Source: Mangrovibacterium marinum | GTDB lineage: Bacteria > Bacteroidota > Bacteroidia > Bacteroidales > Prolixibacteraceae | Direction of reading: 5' to 3' | Assembly (NCBI RefSeq): GCF_003046625.1 | Contig: NZ_QAAD01000005.1 | Span: 219,360-283,359, forward strand | DNA: 64,000 nucleotides | The notes under the pieces: model-generated | What the model was told of the DNA's origin: nothing | Databases searched by the model: none | Seen by the model: the letters and a program-made list of their open reading frames with translations, nothing else | Position numbers and translations under genes: made by a program | Shown: piece after piece, positions 51,160-60,981 of the stretch | How the letters are laid out: every line of letters starts with the position of its first letter | How positions within the stretch are numbered: position 1 is the stretch's first letter

Positions 51160-51765
51160 ATGAAAAAGAACATTCTAACCTTAATCTTTTCTGTGTTCGT
51201 TTTCGTGGCTTCAGCTCAAACCGAAAAAGGGACTTTCCTGTTATCCGGTAGTACCGGTCTAAATTTCTTAGCCATGAACTACAAAGTTCAGTACGATGGC
51301 GAAACCTATGATGACTACGACTTGAGTTCATTCAGCGTGATGCCTTCATTTGGTTATTTTATTCAGGATAACATCGCAATCGGACTATCCAGCACCATGT
51401 CATTCGAGACGATGAAATATGAAGATGGAGATAAGGAAATCATGAACTCAGTGATGATGATTCCCAGTGCATTCATATTTTTTCCGGTAGAAGGAGACAT
51501 AAAACCGTTTGCACAAGCAGGTGTCGGCTATTCTTCCATGACCAATAAATGGGAGCCAAAAACCGGTAGTAATTACGAAGATTCATACGGCGGATTAACG
51601 ATAAATTTCGGCGGTGGTCTAGCCTATTTTGTCAAAGAAAACATATCATTCAACCTTGGGTTATCCTATACCAAAGCAACATTTAAAAACAAGGATGATG
51701 ATAGTGAGAAAATTAAGCAAGGTAACTTTGGCGCGAATATCGGGATCGCCATCTACCTGAAATAA
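51160..51765 (+). CDS. Outer membrane beta-barrel protein
   Basis: 201 residues with a signal peptide (KKNILTLIFSVFVFVASAQ). It has the OMP_b-brl/porin-family pattern: alternating strands with short turns, FSVMPSFGYFIQDNIAIGLSS, KPFAQAGVGYSSM, LTINFGGGLAYFVKENISFNLGLSY and a terminal strand FGANIGIAIYLK. It is about eight strands in size. Ligand unknown. Its base composition is lower in G+C than most neighbours and it follows an AT-rich spacer, which may mean recent acquisition. Confidence 0.85.
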   Translation: MKKNILTLIFSVFVFVASAQTEKGTFLLSGSTGLNFLAMNYKVQYDGETYDDYDLSSFSVMPSFGYFIQDNIAIGLSSTMSFETMKYEDGDKEIMNSVMMIPSAFIFFPVEGDIKPFAQAGVGYSSMTNKWEPKTGSNYEDSYGGLTINFGGGLAYFVKENISFNLGLSYTKATFKNKDDDSEKIKQGNFGANIGIAIYLK

Positions 51766-51779
51766 AAATCTAGATTGCG

Positions 51780-51833
51780 TTGATTAAGACCAATTGACTA
51801 TCGGATTGACGGTAGGCAATTGGTCTTAATCAA
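51780..51833. repeat. 17-bp perfect inverted repeat between convergent genes
   Basis: TTGATTAAGACCAATTG (51780-51796) and its exact complement (51817-51833) with a 20-nt loop. It is A/T-rich with no T run, so a bidirectional terminator is possible but not typical. Confidence 0.6.
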
Positions 51834-51866
51834 TTATAAATTGACTATTTTCTTGCATTAAATCCC

Positions 51867-53210
51867 CTACTCATGCTTCCAGCTTTCGGATACCATTGAG
51901 ATCCGCAAAACCTCCTGCGTGTCGTTGGTAATTTTGAAGCGATCGTCGATGCGGTGTCCAACGACCCAGACAACTTTTTTCCCGCTGTAAAGAATCCAAA
52001 GGGCTTCTTTTTCGGGGATCGAAAGCTTCTGATCGATAAAGAAGTCGCTCAGTTTTTTCAGGTTCTGCATCCCCAGCGGCCTGAAATACTCGCCTTGCTC
52101 CCACTTTTTCAAAAGCAGCGGAAACTGTAGCTTGCTCAGGTCGAAGTCGGCCACCAACGGGTTGGTTGAAAAGCGAAAGGCGGAACTTTTAGCCATCTGC
52201 TCAAAAGTCATTTGCAGGGGGTCGGCAATTGCCCGGCAGTTGCTGTCGATGTAAAAGCGTTGCGCGTCGTCTGGTTTTAAGGTCGTTAAAAGCAAGGCAT
52301 CTCGATCCTTTACCAGCCGGTGTGTTTTGCTGAAAAAGCTTTTCCCGGCTCCGGCCTCCAACGCCGCAATAATTTCGGGGATCTGTTCGGCCTTGAAACC
52401 AAAAGGATGAAATAACTCGAACATCAGACTTTGTTGGGGATGCAAAGCTTTCAGTTTTTCAATATTAAAACGCGTAAGCCCGGGCTCTTCCTCCTTTATG
52501 CCGGCTGCAATTTCGCCCAGCTTTTGCTGATACAGCACAGCAGTATCTTTCAGGATAGCCGCTGTTTTGGCCGCATTTTTCCGGAACGAAGGATTCAGGG
52601 TCTCGAACAACGGAATTAGCTGGTGGCGGATGATGTTGCGTTGGTACACCAGCTCGTCGTTGCTGGAATCGTGCTTATAGGGCAGTTCGTTTTGAGCTGC
52701 GAAGGCCAGTATTTCTTCGCGCGAGGCAAACAGCAACGGACGTACAACCGCTCCGTTTTTAGCCTGTATGCCACTCAGCCCGCGAATACCCGTTCCGCGG
52801 CTCAGATTGATCAGCATGGTTTCAATCAGATCGTCGCGATGATGGGCTGTTGCCAGATAATCGTACTGCAACTGCAGGCGAAGCTCTTCAAACCAGGCAT
52901 AGCGCAAGTCGCGGGCAGCCATTTCAATTGAAATTCCTTCGAGCTGCGCATACTCGCGCGTGTCGAATTGCTGAACAAACAACTCAATGCCCTGCTCAGC
53001 GCAATAATCCCGGATGAAAACCTCCTCGCCGTCCGATTCTGCTCCACGCAGCTTAAAATTACAGTGGGCCACACAAAACGTGTTGGGTAACTGCTGAAAC
53101 AACTTCAGCAGCACCATCGAGTCGGCACCACCACTTACGGCTACCACCAGCTTGTCGGTATCGGCAAACAGTTTTTCATCCCGGATGTATGTTGTAAACT
53201 TGTCGAGCAT
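51867..53210 (-). CDS. tilS: tRNA(Ile)-lysidine synthetase
   Basis: 447 residues. Modifies C34 of the CAU-anticodon tRNA-Ile to lysidine, an essential step for AUA decoding. The PP-loop is VAVSGGADSMVLLKLF near residue 25, followed by VAHCNFKLRG, ATAHHRDDLIETMLINLSRGTG and PLLFASREEILAFA. The C-terminal tRNA-binding domains include FRPLGMQNLKKLSDFFIDQKL. It starts on the base before the pepT stop codon, so the two genes are immediately adjacent. Confidence 0.95.
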   Translation of the reverse strand: MLDKFTTYIRDEKLFADTDKLVVAVSGGADSMVLLKLFQQLPNTFCVAHCNFKLRGAESDGEEVFIRDYCAEQGIELFVQQFDTREYAQLEGISIEMAARDLRYAWFEELRLQLQYDYLATAHHRDDLIETMLINLSRGTGIRGLSGIQAKNGAVVRPLLFASREEILAFAAQNELPYKHDSSNDELVYQRNIIRHQLIPLFETLNPSFRKNAAKTAAILKDTAVLYQQKLGEIAAGIKEEEPGLTRFNIEKLKALHPQQSLMFELFHPFGFKAEQIPEIIAALEAGAGKSFFSKTHRLVKDRDALLLTTLKPDDAQRFYIDSNCRAIADPLQMTFEQMAKSSAFRFSTNPLVADFDLSKLQFPLLLKKWEQGEYFRPLGMQNLKKLSDFFIDQKLSIPEKEALWILYSGKKVVWVVGHRIDDRFKITNDTQEVLRISMVSESWKHE

Positions 53211-54434
53211 CTAGCAATGGCCTACCGCTTTTTCAGCAATTTTCACAATCACTTCAACGGCTTTCACCATCGAGTTAACCGGAACATACTCGTAAGGGCC
53301 GTGGAAGTTGTGCCCACCGGCAAAAATATTGGGACAAGGGAGTCCCATAAACGAGAGGCGACTACCATCAGTACCTCCGCGAATAGGGCGGATGATCGGT
53401 GTCACACCCACGTCAATCATGGCTGCTTCGGCCAAATCAACAATGTGTTTCACCGGCTCCACTTTTTCGCGCATGTTGTAATATTGATCTTCCATCTCCA
53501 GGGCCACGGTGCCTTCGCCGTACTCATCGTTCAGGAAGATACAAGCCTGCGTCAGCATTTCCTGGCGGCGGTTAAACAAGTTGCGGTCGTGATCACGAAT
53601 GATGTACATCATTTTTGTTTGCTCCACCTTACCGTCGAACGAAATCAGGTGAAAGAAGCCTTCGTAATTGGTGGTATATTCGGGGCGTTGTTCTGCCGGC
53701 AGCATGCTGTCGAGCTTTTGCCCCACGTGGATGGCATTAATCATTTTATCCTTGGCAGCTCCGGGGTGCACGCTGCGTCCCTGAATGGTAATGGAAGCCA
53801 TGGCCGCGTTGAAGTTTTCATATTCCAACTCGCCCCGTTCGCCACCGTCGAGGGTGTAGGCAAAGTCGGCACCAAATTTAGCCACATCAAAATGGTCGGC
53901 ACCTTTACCGATTTCCTCGTCCGGCGTAAAGCAGATGCGAATTTTTCCGTGTTTAATTTCGGGATGCTGAACCAGGTATTCCATCGCTGTTACAATTTCA
54001 GCAACACCGGCTTTATCGTCGGCACCAAGCAGCGTATTTCCATCGGTGGTGATGATTTCCTCGCCAAGGTAGGTCAGCAGGTCGGGAAACTGATCGGGCG
54101 AAAGCGCAATTTTGGAGTTCAATTGGATGGTACCTCCTTCATATTGGCGAATGATGGGGTTTACATTTTCGCCCGAGAAATCGGGGCTCGTGTCCACATG
54201 TGCCACAAAGCCAATTACGGGTGCTTTTTCGTTGGTTGTTGCCGGCAGGGTGGCCATTACATAGCCATATTCATCCTTTATAACCTCGCTCAAGCCAATC
54301 TGCTTGAGTTCCTCCACCAGCTTGTCGGCAAAAGCCAGCTGGCGCGCTGTGCTGGGAAAAGTTTTACTTGCCGGATCGGATGTGGTGTATTCTTTGGCGT
54401 ATCCGATGAAACGCTTAACAATTGTCTCCTTCAT
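53211..54434 (-). CDS. pepT: Peptidase T (tripeptidase)
   Basis: 407 residues from [20 protein letters not shown]. Dinuclear zinc M20 aminopeptidase acting on tripeptides. Ligands and catalytic residues are in [47 protein letters not shown] and [31 protein letters not shown]. The frame is open 12 codons upstream but that would overlap the preceding gene; 54434 leaves a 1-bp gap. Operon: hypothetical-pepT-tilS. Confidence 0.95.
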   Translation of the reverse strand: MKETIVKRFIGYAKEYTTSDPASKTFPSTARQLAFADKLVEELKQIGLSEVIKDEYGYVMATLPATTNEKAPVIGFVAHVDTSPDFSGENVNPIIRQYEGGTIQLNSKIALSPDQFPDLLTYLGEEIITTDGNTLLGADDKAGVAEIVTAMEYLVQHPEIKHGKIRICFTPDEEIGKGADHFDVAKFGADFAYTLDGGERGELEYENFNAAMASITIQGRSVHPGAAKDKMINAIHVGQKLDSMLPAEQRPEYTTNYEGFFHLISFDGKVEQTKMMYIIRDHDRNLFNRRQEMLTQACIFLNDEYGEGTVALEMEDQYYNMREKVEPVKHIVDLAEAAMIDVGVTPIIRPIRGGTDGSRLSFMGLPCPNIFAGGHNFHGPYEYVPVNSMVKAVEVIVKIAEKAVGHC

Positions 54435-54435
54435 A

Positions 54436-55122
54436 TTAAATATCGTCTGAATTAAATTTAAACCCGACACGTTTGCCGGTTTTCATTTTCGAGTGAAAAA
54501 TTTCTTCCTTCATCTGTTCAACCGACGCAATTTTTACCTGGTCGTAAGGTGGCACCAACAAGTCGAACTCGATGGCATAACGAATGGATGTGTCCAGAAT
54601 CTGCTTGATGTTTTTCTTCGACATCACATCGTTTTTGAAATCTTTGACCAGCTCGCCCGACTGACGCTTTCCTTCAACAAAGAAATGGCTCTCCTTGTTG
54701 ATGAAAATACGGGCAATCAGGTAGCCCAAATCCTGCATCCGGTTGTATTTGAACGAGTCGGACAAGAAATTATAAATATTGATAATTCCGCAATACGAAT
54801 TTAGCGGATCTTCCTTTACGTACTCGGTTTTCCATACCGGATGTTCGCGGTTAAACACAAACACATTGGAGTGCATACTAAACAGTAGCATGTCGGCTGC
54901 CAGGCGAAACTCGGCCTCAAAAGGCCCCTTTTCGTGAAAAGTCGGCAACAGTTCATCACTAATCTTGCCACGCAAGGTTTGCGAATACTCATCGACCAGC
55001 TCACGCAAGGCATCCTTCAATAAATTAAAAGACTCAAGTGTATTTTTGTAAACCTGTTGCTTAATATTGGACTTGATAACAATTGTTTCCAACTGATCGG
55101 CCTTCTTTTTGGGAGCATCCAT
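54436..55122 (-). CDS. Conserved hypothetical protein
   Basis: 228 residues, soluble, without signal peptide or membrane segment. Mostly helical at the start ([26 protein letters not shown]), then [21 protein letters not shown] and [34 protein letters not shown] do not recognise a named domain, though the sequence has the look of a conserved Bacteroidota family. First in an operon with pepT (1-bp gap) and tilS; proS upstream is separated by a terminator. Confidence 0.75.
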   Translation of the reverse strand: MDAPKKKADQLETIVIKSNIKQQVYKNTLESFNLLKDALRELVDEYSQTLRGKISDELLPTFHEKGPFEAEFRLAADMLLFSMHSNVFVFNREHPVWKTEYVKEDPLNSYCGIINIYNFLSDSFKYNRMQDLGYLIARIFINKESHFFVEGKRQSGELVKDFKNDVMSKKNIKQILDTSIRYAIEFDLLVPPYDQVKIASVEQMKEEIFHSKMKTGKRVGFKFNSDDI

Positions 55123-55147
55123 ACGCTGTTTTTCTGTTAAAAATAAG

Positions 55148-55173
55148 AAAAGCAGCCATAATTGACTGCTTTT
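55148..55173 (-). terminator. Terminator of proS
   Basis: On the minus strand AAAAGCAG and CTGCTTTT form an 8-bp stem over a 10-nt loop, then CTTATTTTT. Confidence 0.8.
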
Positions 55174-55193
55174 ATCGGGTATGAAAAATCATG

Positions 55194-56669
55194 TTAGTAA
55201 GCAATAGCGAACAAAACACGTTGCTGAGATGGTTTTCCGGTGTAAATACATGCTCCTTCTTCCTTCTCGCCGTCAAACGGAATACAACGGATTGTTGCTT
55301 TGGTTTCTTCTTTGATCTTTTGTTCGGTTTCGGGAGTGCCATCCCAATGAGCCAGCACAAAGCCGCCTTTATTTTTAAGTACGTCTTTGAACTCGTCGTA
55401 AGTATCAACCTTGGTTGTCATCTCCGTACGGAAGTCCTTCGCTTTATTGTAAATCGAAGTTTGAATTTCTTCCAGCAATTCAGCCACATACTGATCGATA
55501 TTTTCCAGCTGCGCAACTTGCTTGGTCAGGGTGTCACGGCGGGCAACTTCAACCGTTCCGTTTTCCAGGTCGCGCGGACCAACAGCCAAACGAACGGGAA
55601 CACCCTTCAATTCGTACTCGGCGAATTTCCAGCCCGGTTTTTTGTTATCCGAGTTATCGTATTTCACACTGATACCGCGCGCTTTCAACTTTGCAATCAG
55701 CTCGTCAACTTTGGCATTAATTGCATTGAGTTGATCATCATTCCGGTAGATTGGCACAATAACCACCTGATAAGGGGCCAATTTGGGAGGGAGGACTAAG
55801 CCGTTATCGTCGGAGTGAGCCATAATCAAGGCCCCCATCAAACGGGTTGAAACACCCCAGGAGGTAGCCCAAACGTAATCTTCTTTTCCTTCTTTGGTTG
55901 CAAAACGAACGTCGAATGCTTTGGCAAAGTTTTGTCCCAAAAAGTGCGAAGTTCCCGACTGCAGCGCCTTTCCGTCCTGCATCAAGGCTTCGATGGTGTA
56001 AGTTTCCAGTGCTCCGGCAAAACGTTCGTTGGCCGATTTGGCTCCTTTAACGACCGGTAAAGCCATGAAATTTTCAGCAAAATCGGCGTATACATTCACC
56101 ATCTGCTCCGTTTCCTTCAATGCTTCATCTTTGGTAGCATGGGCGGTATGCCCTTCCTGCCACAGGAATTCGGCCGTACGCAAAAACAAACGGGTACGCA
56201 TCTCCCAGCGTACAACATTGGCCCACTGGTTACACAAAATCGGAAGATCGCGGTACGACTGGATCCAGTTTTTATAAGTGTTCCAGATAATGGTCTCCGA
56301 AGTGGGACGAACGATCAGCTCTTCCTCCAGTTTTGCATCCGGGTCAACAACCACTCCTTTTCCGTCCGGGCTGTTTTTCAACCGGTAATGTGTAACTACG
56401 GCACACTCTTTGGCGAAGCCTTCAACATGATCGGCTTCTTTACTAAAAAACGATTTGGGAATAAACAAGGGAAAATAAGCGTTAACATGTCCTGTTTCTT
56501 TGAACATACGGTCCAATTCGGCCTGCATTTTTTCCCATATTGCATATCCGTAAGGTTTAATCACCATGCAGCCCCGAACAGCTGATGATTCGGCCAAATC
56601 AGCCTTCACAACCAGCTCGTTGTACCACTGCGAGTAATTCTCTGCCCTAAGGGTTAATTCTTTCGCCAT
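55194..56669 (-). CDS. proS: Prolyl-tRNA synthetase, eukaryote/archaea-like type
   Basis: 491 residues, the short class II form without an editing insertion domain. Motif 1 region [20 protein letters not shown], motif 2 [39 protein letters not shown] and motif 3 [22 protein letters not shown], with a C-terminal extension whose end reads [25 protein letters not shown]. The C-terminal Tyr is typical of this type. Its own terminator and a divergent neighbour make it a single-gene unit. Confidence 0.95.
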   Translation of the reverse strand: MAKELTLRAENYSQWYNELVVKADLAESSAVRGCMVIKPYGYAIWEKMQAELDRMFKETGHVNAYFPLFIPKSFFSKEADHVEGFAKECAVVTHYRLKNSPDGKGVVVDPDAKLEEELIVRPTSETIIWNTYKNWIQSYRDLPILCNQWANVVRWEMRTRLFLRTAEFLWQEGHTAHATKDEALKETEQMVNVYADFAENFMALPVVKGAKSANERFAGALETYTIEALMQDGKALQSGTSHFLGQNFAKAFDVRFATKEGKEDYVWATSWGVSTRLMGALIMAHSDDNGLVLPPKLAPYQVVIVPIYRNDDQLNAINAKVDELIAKLKARGISVKYDNSDNKKPGWKFAEYELKGVPVRLAVGPRDLENGTVEVARRDTLTKQVAQLENIDQYVAELLEEIQTSIYNKAKDFRTEMTTKVDTYDEFKDVLKNKGGFVLAHWDGTPETEQKIKEETKATIRCIPFDGEKEEGACIYTGKPSQQRVLFAIAY

Positions 56670-56767
56670 TTCTTTTGATTTGGTATGGTATTTGCTTTAT
56701 TTGTAATGTAATTATAGAGGCTACAAAGTAAATAAATTTATTTTTAAAAGTTACAGGAGGGATAGTT

Positions 56768-58186
56768 ATGAAAGCAAAAGTTACAATCATCTCGGCACTA
56801 GCACTGCTACTGAGTGCATGTACAACCGGGACCTATGTAACCGATCGGTACGATGACATCTACTTTACTCCCGGAGATGTTCCTCCACCGGTTATGACAG
56901 ATCCGGTTCCTGTTGATCAAAGTCTGCAGCCAACAAATGCCGCACCACTTGTCATGCAGGAACAAACGGTTGACCAAAGTGGAAATCGCACGTATGAGAA
57001 TCACGTTTTTACCACCGATGATCCGAACGCCGATATCCACCGCTACGATATGTCATCCATGGAATTGGTGGATAGCGATACCACGACCTTGGAAAATGAG
57101 GATACCGCTAATTATATTATCAATAATTATTATGAAGGTGATGATCTGGATTTTGCCTATCGGATCAACCGCTTTCATCGTTATGGCTATTATTCGCCTT
57201 ACAGCTGGTACTACGACCCGTTCTATTACGATCCATTCTACTATGATCCGTTTTACTTCGATTGGTATTACCCGCGCTGGAGCTTTGGCATAAGCTTCGG
57301 ATGGGGTTACCCATACTACAGCTATTGGGGAAGCCCATACCATTGGGGCAGTTCGTGGTATTACGGCGGAAGCTACTGGGGATATCCGTATTATGGAAGC
57401 CACTGGACCTCATATCCTCACTACCACGATGGTAACGTTAGATATGGTCGAAGGACGACTTTTGGTGGCTCGTCGGGTAATATTGCAACAGGAACCAGGC
57501 AAGCCGCTGCTCGAAGATCATCTGGCACAATGAACAGTGCTGCGACAACCCGCCGGTCCGTATCGAGCTCTACAGCACGTACGAGCACAGCGACAACCCG
57601 AAGTGCTACAATTATGGATAAGCGTCGCAATGCAAATGTTAACGGCGTAAGCTCCAGTGGCCGACGAAGCGTGTCAACGATCAATACAACCACACGCTCA
57701 AGCCAGGGAGCAAGTCAAACTCCGGCAGTTCGTTCAGGCAGCCAAACCCGGGCAACAACGACTAACAGAAGCACCACGAGCGGCACGCGTTATACGGCAC
57801 CGACTCAAACACGCAGCTATACGCCAAGTTATACCAAACCCAGAACAGTAACCCGTTCGAGCTACAACAATAACACCTACCGAAGTTCAGGGTCCAACTC
57901 GTCGTACTCGAAACCGGCTACACGAACACAACAAAACTCGAGCTACCGAAGCACCTATAAATCGGGGACTACTTACCAACGGGGATCGAGCAGCAGCAAG
58001 TCGTACAGTACGCCAAGCCGCAGTTCATCATCGTACAGCAGTCCGAGCCGCAGCTCATCGTCGTATAGCACGCCAAGCCGTAGTTCGTCAAGCTACCGTT
58101 CGTCGGGCACAAGCAGTCCGAGCCGATCATCGGGTAGCTCAACACGAAGCAGCTCCGGTAGTAGCAGAAGTGGTGGACGCCGCTAA
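56768..58186 (+). CDS. Tyr/Trp/Gly- then Ser/Thr/Arg-rich lipoprotein
   Basis: 472 residues. Lipobox LLLSAC, lipidated Cys18. Residues 150-215 are packed with aromatic residues and glycine (YYDPFYYDPFYYDPFYFDWY, GWGYPYYSYWGSPYHWG). Residues 235-472 are low-complexity Ser, Thr and Arg, ending in three tandem YSTPSRSSSS-type decapeptides. Such basic, disordered tails on outer membrane lipoproteins are frequent in this phylum, but the role is unknown; surface matrix or cell-wall contact is a guess. It is 54 bp upstream of the FadL-type gene. Confidence 0.75.
   Translation: MKAKVTIISALALLLSACTTGTYVTDRYDDIYFTPGDVPPPVMTDPVPVDQSLQPTNAAPLVMQEQTVDQSGNRTYENHVFTTDDPNADIHRYDMSSMELVDSDTTTLENEDTANYIINNYYEGDDLDFAYRINRFHRYGYYSPYSWYYDPFYYDPFYYDPFYFDWYYPRWSFGISFGWGYPYYSYWGSPYHWGSSWYYGGSYWGYPYYGSHWTSYPHYHDGNVRYGRRTTFGGSSGNIATGTRQAAARRSSGTMNSAATTRRSVSSSTARTSTATTRSATIMDKRRNANVNGVSSSGRRSVSTINTTTRSSQGASQTPAVRSGSQTRATTTNRSTTSGTRYTAPTQTRSYTPSYTKPRTVTRSSYNNNTYRSSGSNSSYSKPATRTQQNSSYRSTYKSGTTYQRGSSSSKSYSTPSRSSSSYSSPSRSSSSYSTPSRSSSSYRSSGTSSPSRSSGSSTRSSSGSSRSGGRR
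58004..58093 (+). repeat. Three tandem 30-bp repeats inside the Ser-rich lipoprotein gene
   Basis: Units at 58004, 58034 and 58064 encode YSTPSRSSSS, YSSPSRSSSS and YSTPSRSSSS. In-frame repeats of this kind can gain or lose units by slippage. Confidence 0.8.
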
Positions 58187-58240
58187 CTGGGTGTCCCCAA
58201 CAACAGAAAGCTTACAATAATTAGCTAAAATGAGATAGTT

Positions 58241-59788
58241 ATGAAAAAAATTATTAGTGCCTTTATTATTCTCCTTGCAAGCTCGCCCCTGTTTGCTCAA
58301 AATATGGTCGATGCCATTCGGCTTTCGGACACCCGCATTCAGGGGACAGCAAGGGCTACAGCGATGGGAAACGCCTTTGGAGCGCTTGGCGGCGACTTCA
58401 CTTCTGCCAGCATAAACCCGGCAGGTCTGGGAGTGTACCGAAGTAGCGAGTTTGTTATTACAACACAACTGGGAAATACCGATGTTGAAGCCAATTACCT
58501 GGGAACAACTGCATCCGATTCAAAATTCAATCTTAGTGTTCCCAACATTGGCTATGTTGTTAACTTCCCCTCATCTCCTAACAGTACCAGCTCGCTGGTT
58601 AGCTTCAGTTTGGGTTTAGGCTATAACCGCATGAATAATTTCAATATGCACAAGATCATCAGCGGAGCCGGAGCAACTTCATCAATGCTGGATCAATTTA
58701 CCTACAATCTCAACCATCCCGTTGAAATAATGTACTATGATGCATACGAAGGTTTAGCAATTGAGACGGGATTAGTGTACGACTACACTGATGAGCCTTC
58801 TGTATATTACCATGATATGCAAGAAACTCAAAGCGGTATCGAAGGCTCTAAGAATTTTGCGCACGATCAGCGCCGAACGTTTTCACAAAAAGGGAGTCAG
58901 GATGAATATACCATCTCCTTTGCAGCCAACTTCAACCATAAGGTTTATTTGGGCGCAACGGTCGGCATTCAGGATGTATACTATAAAGAGACCAGTCGTT
59001 TTATTGAGGATATTCGTGGAAATGAGAGTTATCAGGGCAGCGACTTTCCTTACAAGTTGAACAGTTACGAACTCGAATCCTATTTAAAGACCACCGGAAC
59101 CGGAATTAACTTTAAAGTTGGAGCAATCTTCAAACCGATTGATGAGCTTCGTCTGGGAGTAGCGTTCCACACGCCAACTTTCTACGATCTGCACGATAGT
59201 TTTGACACTTATATGTACTCGAACATTTCGGAGGATGGCCAAAATGTTAGCCGAGAAGCTGGCTCTCCCTATTATGACTACGATTACCGAATTGATAGTC
59301 CGATGAAAGGTGTTCTGAGCGCTGCCTACATCATTGGTAAGGCCGGACTGATCAGTGTAGACTATGAGTATGTCGATTATTCGTCCATGAAGCTTCGCGA
59401 TGCAAGCGATGGATGGGATTATAGCTACGAGAATAATGATATTGAAGAGGCATTTAAAGCAGTCGGCAATCTTCGGATTGGAGCCGAATACCGCGTCAAT
59501 AATTTCTTCAGCTTGCGGGGAGGCTATGAGTATCTTCCCAGTCCGTACGAAAAATTTGCATTCGACACAAACCAACCCAATGGTAACGAGGACACCCAAA
59601 CTTATGCTCTGGGTTTTGGCATTAAAAGTGGTGGCGTATTCTTTGATTTAGCCTATAAACACATTGCCAATACAAACCACCTGGAGCTCTACCAGTTTCC
59701 GAGCCGTTTGGATTTGGGAAGTTCACCAGCTGCAAAAATGGATTACCAAAAGGACTATGTGAGCTTTACCCTCGGGTTCAGATTCTAA
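58241..59788 (+). CDS. OmpP1/FadL-family outer membrane transport protein
   Basis: 515 residues with a signal peptide (KKIISAFIILLASSPLFAQ). The N-terminal hatch region reads RIQGTARATAMGNAFGALGGDFTSASINPAGLGVYRSSEF, the hallmark of the FadL class, and the barrel ends DYVSFTLGFRF with a terminal Phe. FadL proteins take up long-chain fatty acids and other hydrophobic compounds. It is paired with the Ser-rich lipoprotein and followed by a strong terminator. Confidence 0.9.
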   Translation: MKKIISAFIILLASSPLFAQNMVDAIRLSDTRIQGTARATAMGNAFGALGGDFTSASINPAGLGVYRSSEFVITTQLGNTDVEANYLGTTASDSKFNLSVPNIGYVVNFPSSPNSTSSLVSFSLGLGYNRMNNFNMHKIISGAGATSSMLDQFTYNLNHPVEIMYYDAYEGLAIETGLVYDYTDEPSVYYHDMQETQSGIEGSKNFAHDQRRTFSQKGSQDEYTISFAANFNHKVYLGATVGIQDVYYKETSRFIEDIRGNESYQGSDFPYKLNSYELESYLKTTGTGINFKVGAIFKPIDELRLGVAFHTPTFYDLHDSFDTYMYSNISEDGQNVSREAGSPYYDYDYRIDSPMKGVLSAAYIIGKAGLISVDYEYVDYSSMKLRDASDGWDYSYENNDIEEAFKAVGNLRIGAEYRVNNFFSLRGGYEYLPSPYEKFAFDTNQPNGNEDTQTYALGFGIKSGGVFFDLAYKHIANTNHLELYQFPSRLDLGSSPAAKMDYQKDYVSFTLGFRF

Positions 59789-59811
59789 AAGAACATCATA
59801 TTTTCAATGAT

Positions 59812-59844
59812 AAAAAGCACCTTTCGGGGTGCTTTTTCTTTTTC
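59812..59844 (+). terminator. Terminator of the FadL-type gene
   Basis: AAAAAGCACC and GGTGCTTTTT form a 10-bp stem, followed by CTTTTTC. Confidence 0.88.
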
Positions 59845-59969
59845 GTTCGTATAGCGAAACTGATGTTTCGACCTTCAATTTATAGTCGTTCGTAAAATAA
59901 CAGCCGGTTCTGTTTTTTTTGAAAAACTTTCGCCGTAACTTGATTTCGGAAACAGGAACCGAATAACCG

Positions 59970-60248
59970 ATGACTAATCTATTTCGACATATCGACTATC
60001 ACTCCTCCTTGGAGATATTTAACCAAGCTGATCGCACAGGGCGACGCTTGAAGCTTGGAGACATCAAAACTTCCCAATGGCTTCAGAAAGAAAATATCAA
60101 ACTCGACGATATTAAATCAATTTCACAAAAGCTCCCCGACCTGCGAATCTTCATTATTGGTGAAGGAGATACCGAAGGATTCTATATTTATTCTCAAAAA
60201 AAGGAAACTTGTCTTAAATTTGAAGCGCCTATTTTAAGTGTTGAATAG
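59970..60248 (+). CDS. Hypothetical small protein, first gene of the nagB operon
   Basis: 92 residues, soluble, mixed alpha/beta (FRHIDYHSSLEIFNQADRTG, then LPDLRIFIIGEGDTEGFYIYSQKKE). No family recognised. It precedes the methyltransferase by 16 bp on the same strand and there is no terminator between them, so it is likely the operon's first gene. Length and position make coding plausible. Confidence 0.55.
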   Translation: MTNLFRHIDYHSSLEIFNQADRTGRRLKLGDIKTSQWLQKENIKLDDIKSISQKLPDLRIFIIGEGDTEGFYIYSQKKETCLKFEAPILSVE

Positions 60249-60264
60249 CCTTCAAAAGAAAAGA

Positions 60265-60978
60265 ATGCCAATATATGATCCCATCGGACTAGCAGTCCAC
60301 AATTTTCACTTCAAAAAAGAAGATAAACCTGTTGTAATTTATGCGGATGATTTTGATCCGGATAAGGTTCTTCCCTCCTACTTTTTCCGCAGCTTCGAGC
60401 AGATGCCAGCACTGGAGCAGTTAGCCCTGAAAAAGGCCCGGGGACGAGTTCTGGACATTGGTGCTTGCGCCGGATGTCACAGTCTGTATTTACAGGATCA
60501 GGGATATGATGTGACGGCACTCGAGCAGTCTGCTCTTTGTTGCGAAGTGATGAAGGACCGCGGACTCCGGCAAGTTATTCATTCCGATTTATTCGGGTAC
60601 CATGAGTCGAATTTCGACAGCCTGCTGTTACTGATGAATGGCACCGGCATTGCCGGAAATCTGGCTAATTTTCAAACATTTCTTAAGCAACTGAAAAGCT
60701 TACTGGCTCCGGAAGGGCAAATTCTGATCGATTCGTCTGATTTAATTTACCTTTACCTGGACGATGACGGTTCGGCCTGTGTTGATATTAATGCCACAGC
60801 CTATTATGGCGAAATGAACTACCAGGTTGAATACAACCAACAAAAAGGAGAAGCTTTCCCCTGGCTCTATCTCGATCCGGAATCGTTGGCCAAAGAGCTT
60901 GAAAAGGCAGAGCTCAGAATCGAATCTATCGACGAGGGCGATCACTACGACTACCTCGCAACGATCAAACATATATAA
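60265..60978 (+). CDS. Class I SAM-dependent methyltransferase
   Basis: 237 residues from MPIYDPIGLAVHNFHFKKED. The SAM-binding motif I is GRVLDIGACAGCHSLYLQDQG (about residue 70), followed by VTALEQSALCCEVMKDRG for the ribose-binding acidic residue and FDSLLLLMNGTGIAGN for motif IV. Substrate unknown. A GTG nine codons upstream is in frame but overlaps the preceding gene. It ends 3 bp before the DUF4954 gene. Confidence 0.8.
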   Translation: MPIYDPIGLAVHNFHFKKEDKPVVIYADDFDPDKVLPSYFFRSFEQMPALEQLALKKARGRVLDIGACAGCHSLYLQDQGYDVTALEQSALCCEVMKDRGLRQVIHSDLFGYHESNFDSLLLLMNGTGIAGNLANFQTFLKQLKSLLAPEGQILIDSSDLIYLYLDDDGSACVDINATAYYGEMNYQVEYNQQKGEAFPWLYLDPESLAKELEKAELRIESIDEGDHYDYLATIKHI

Positions 60979-60981
60979 ACT

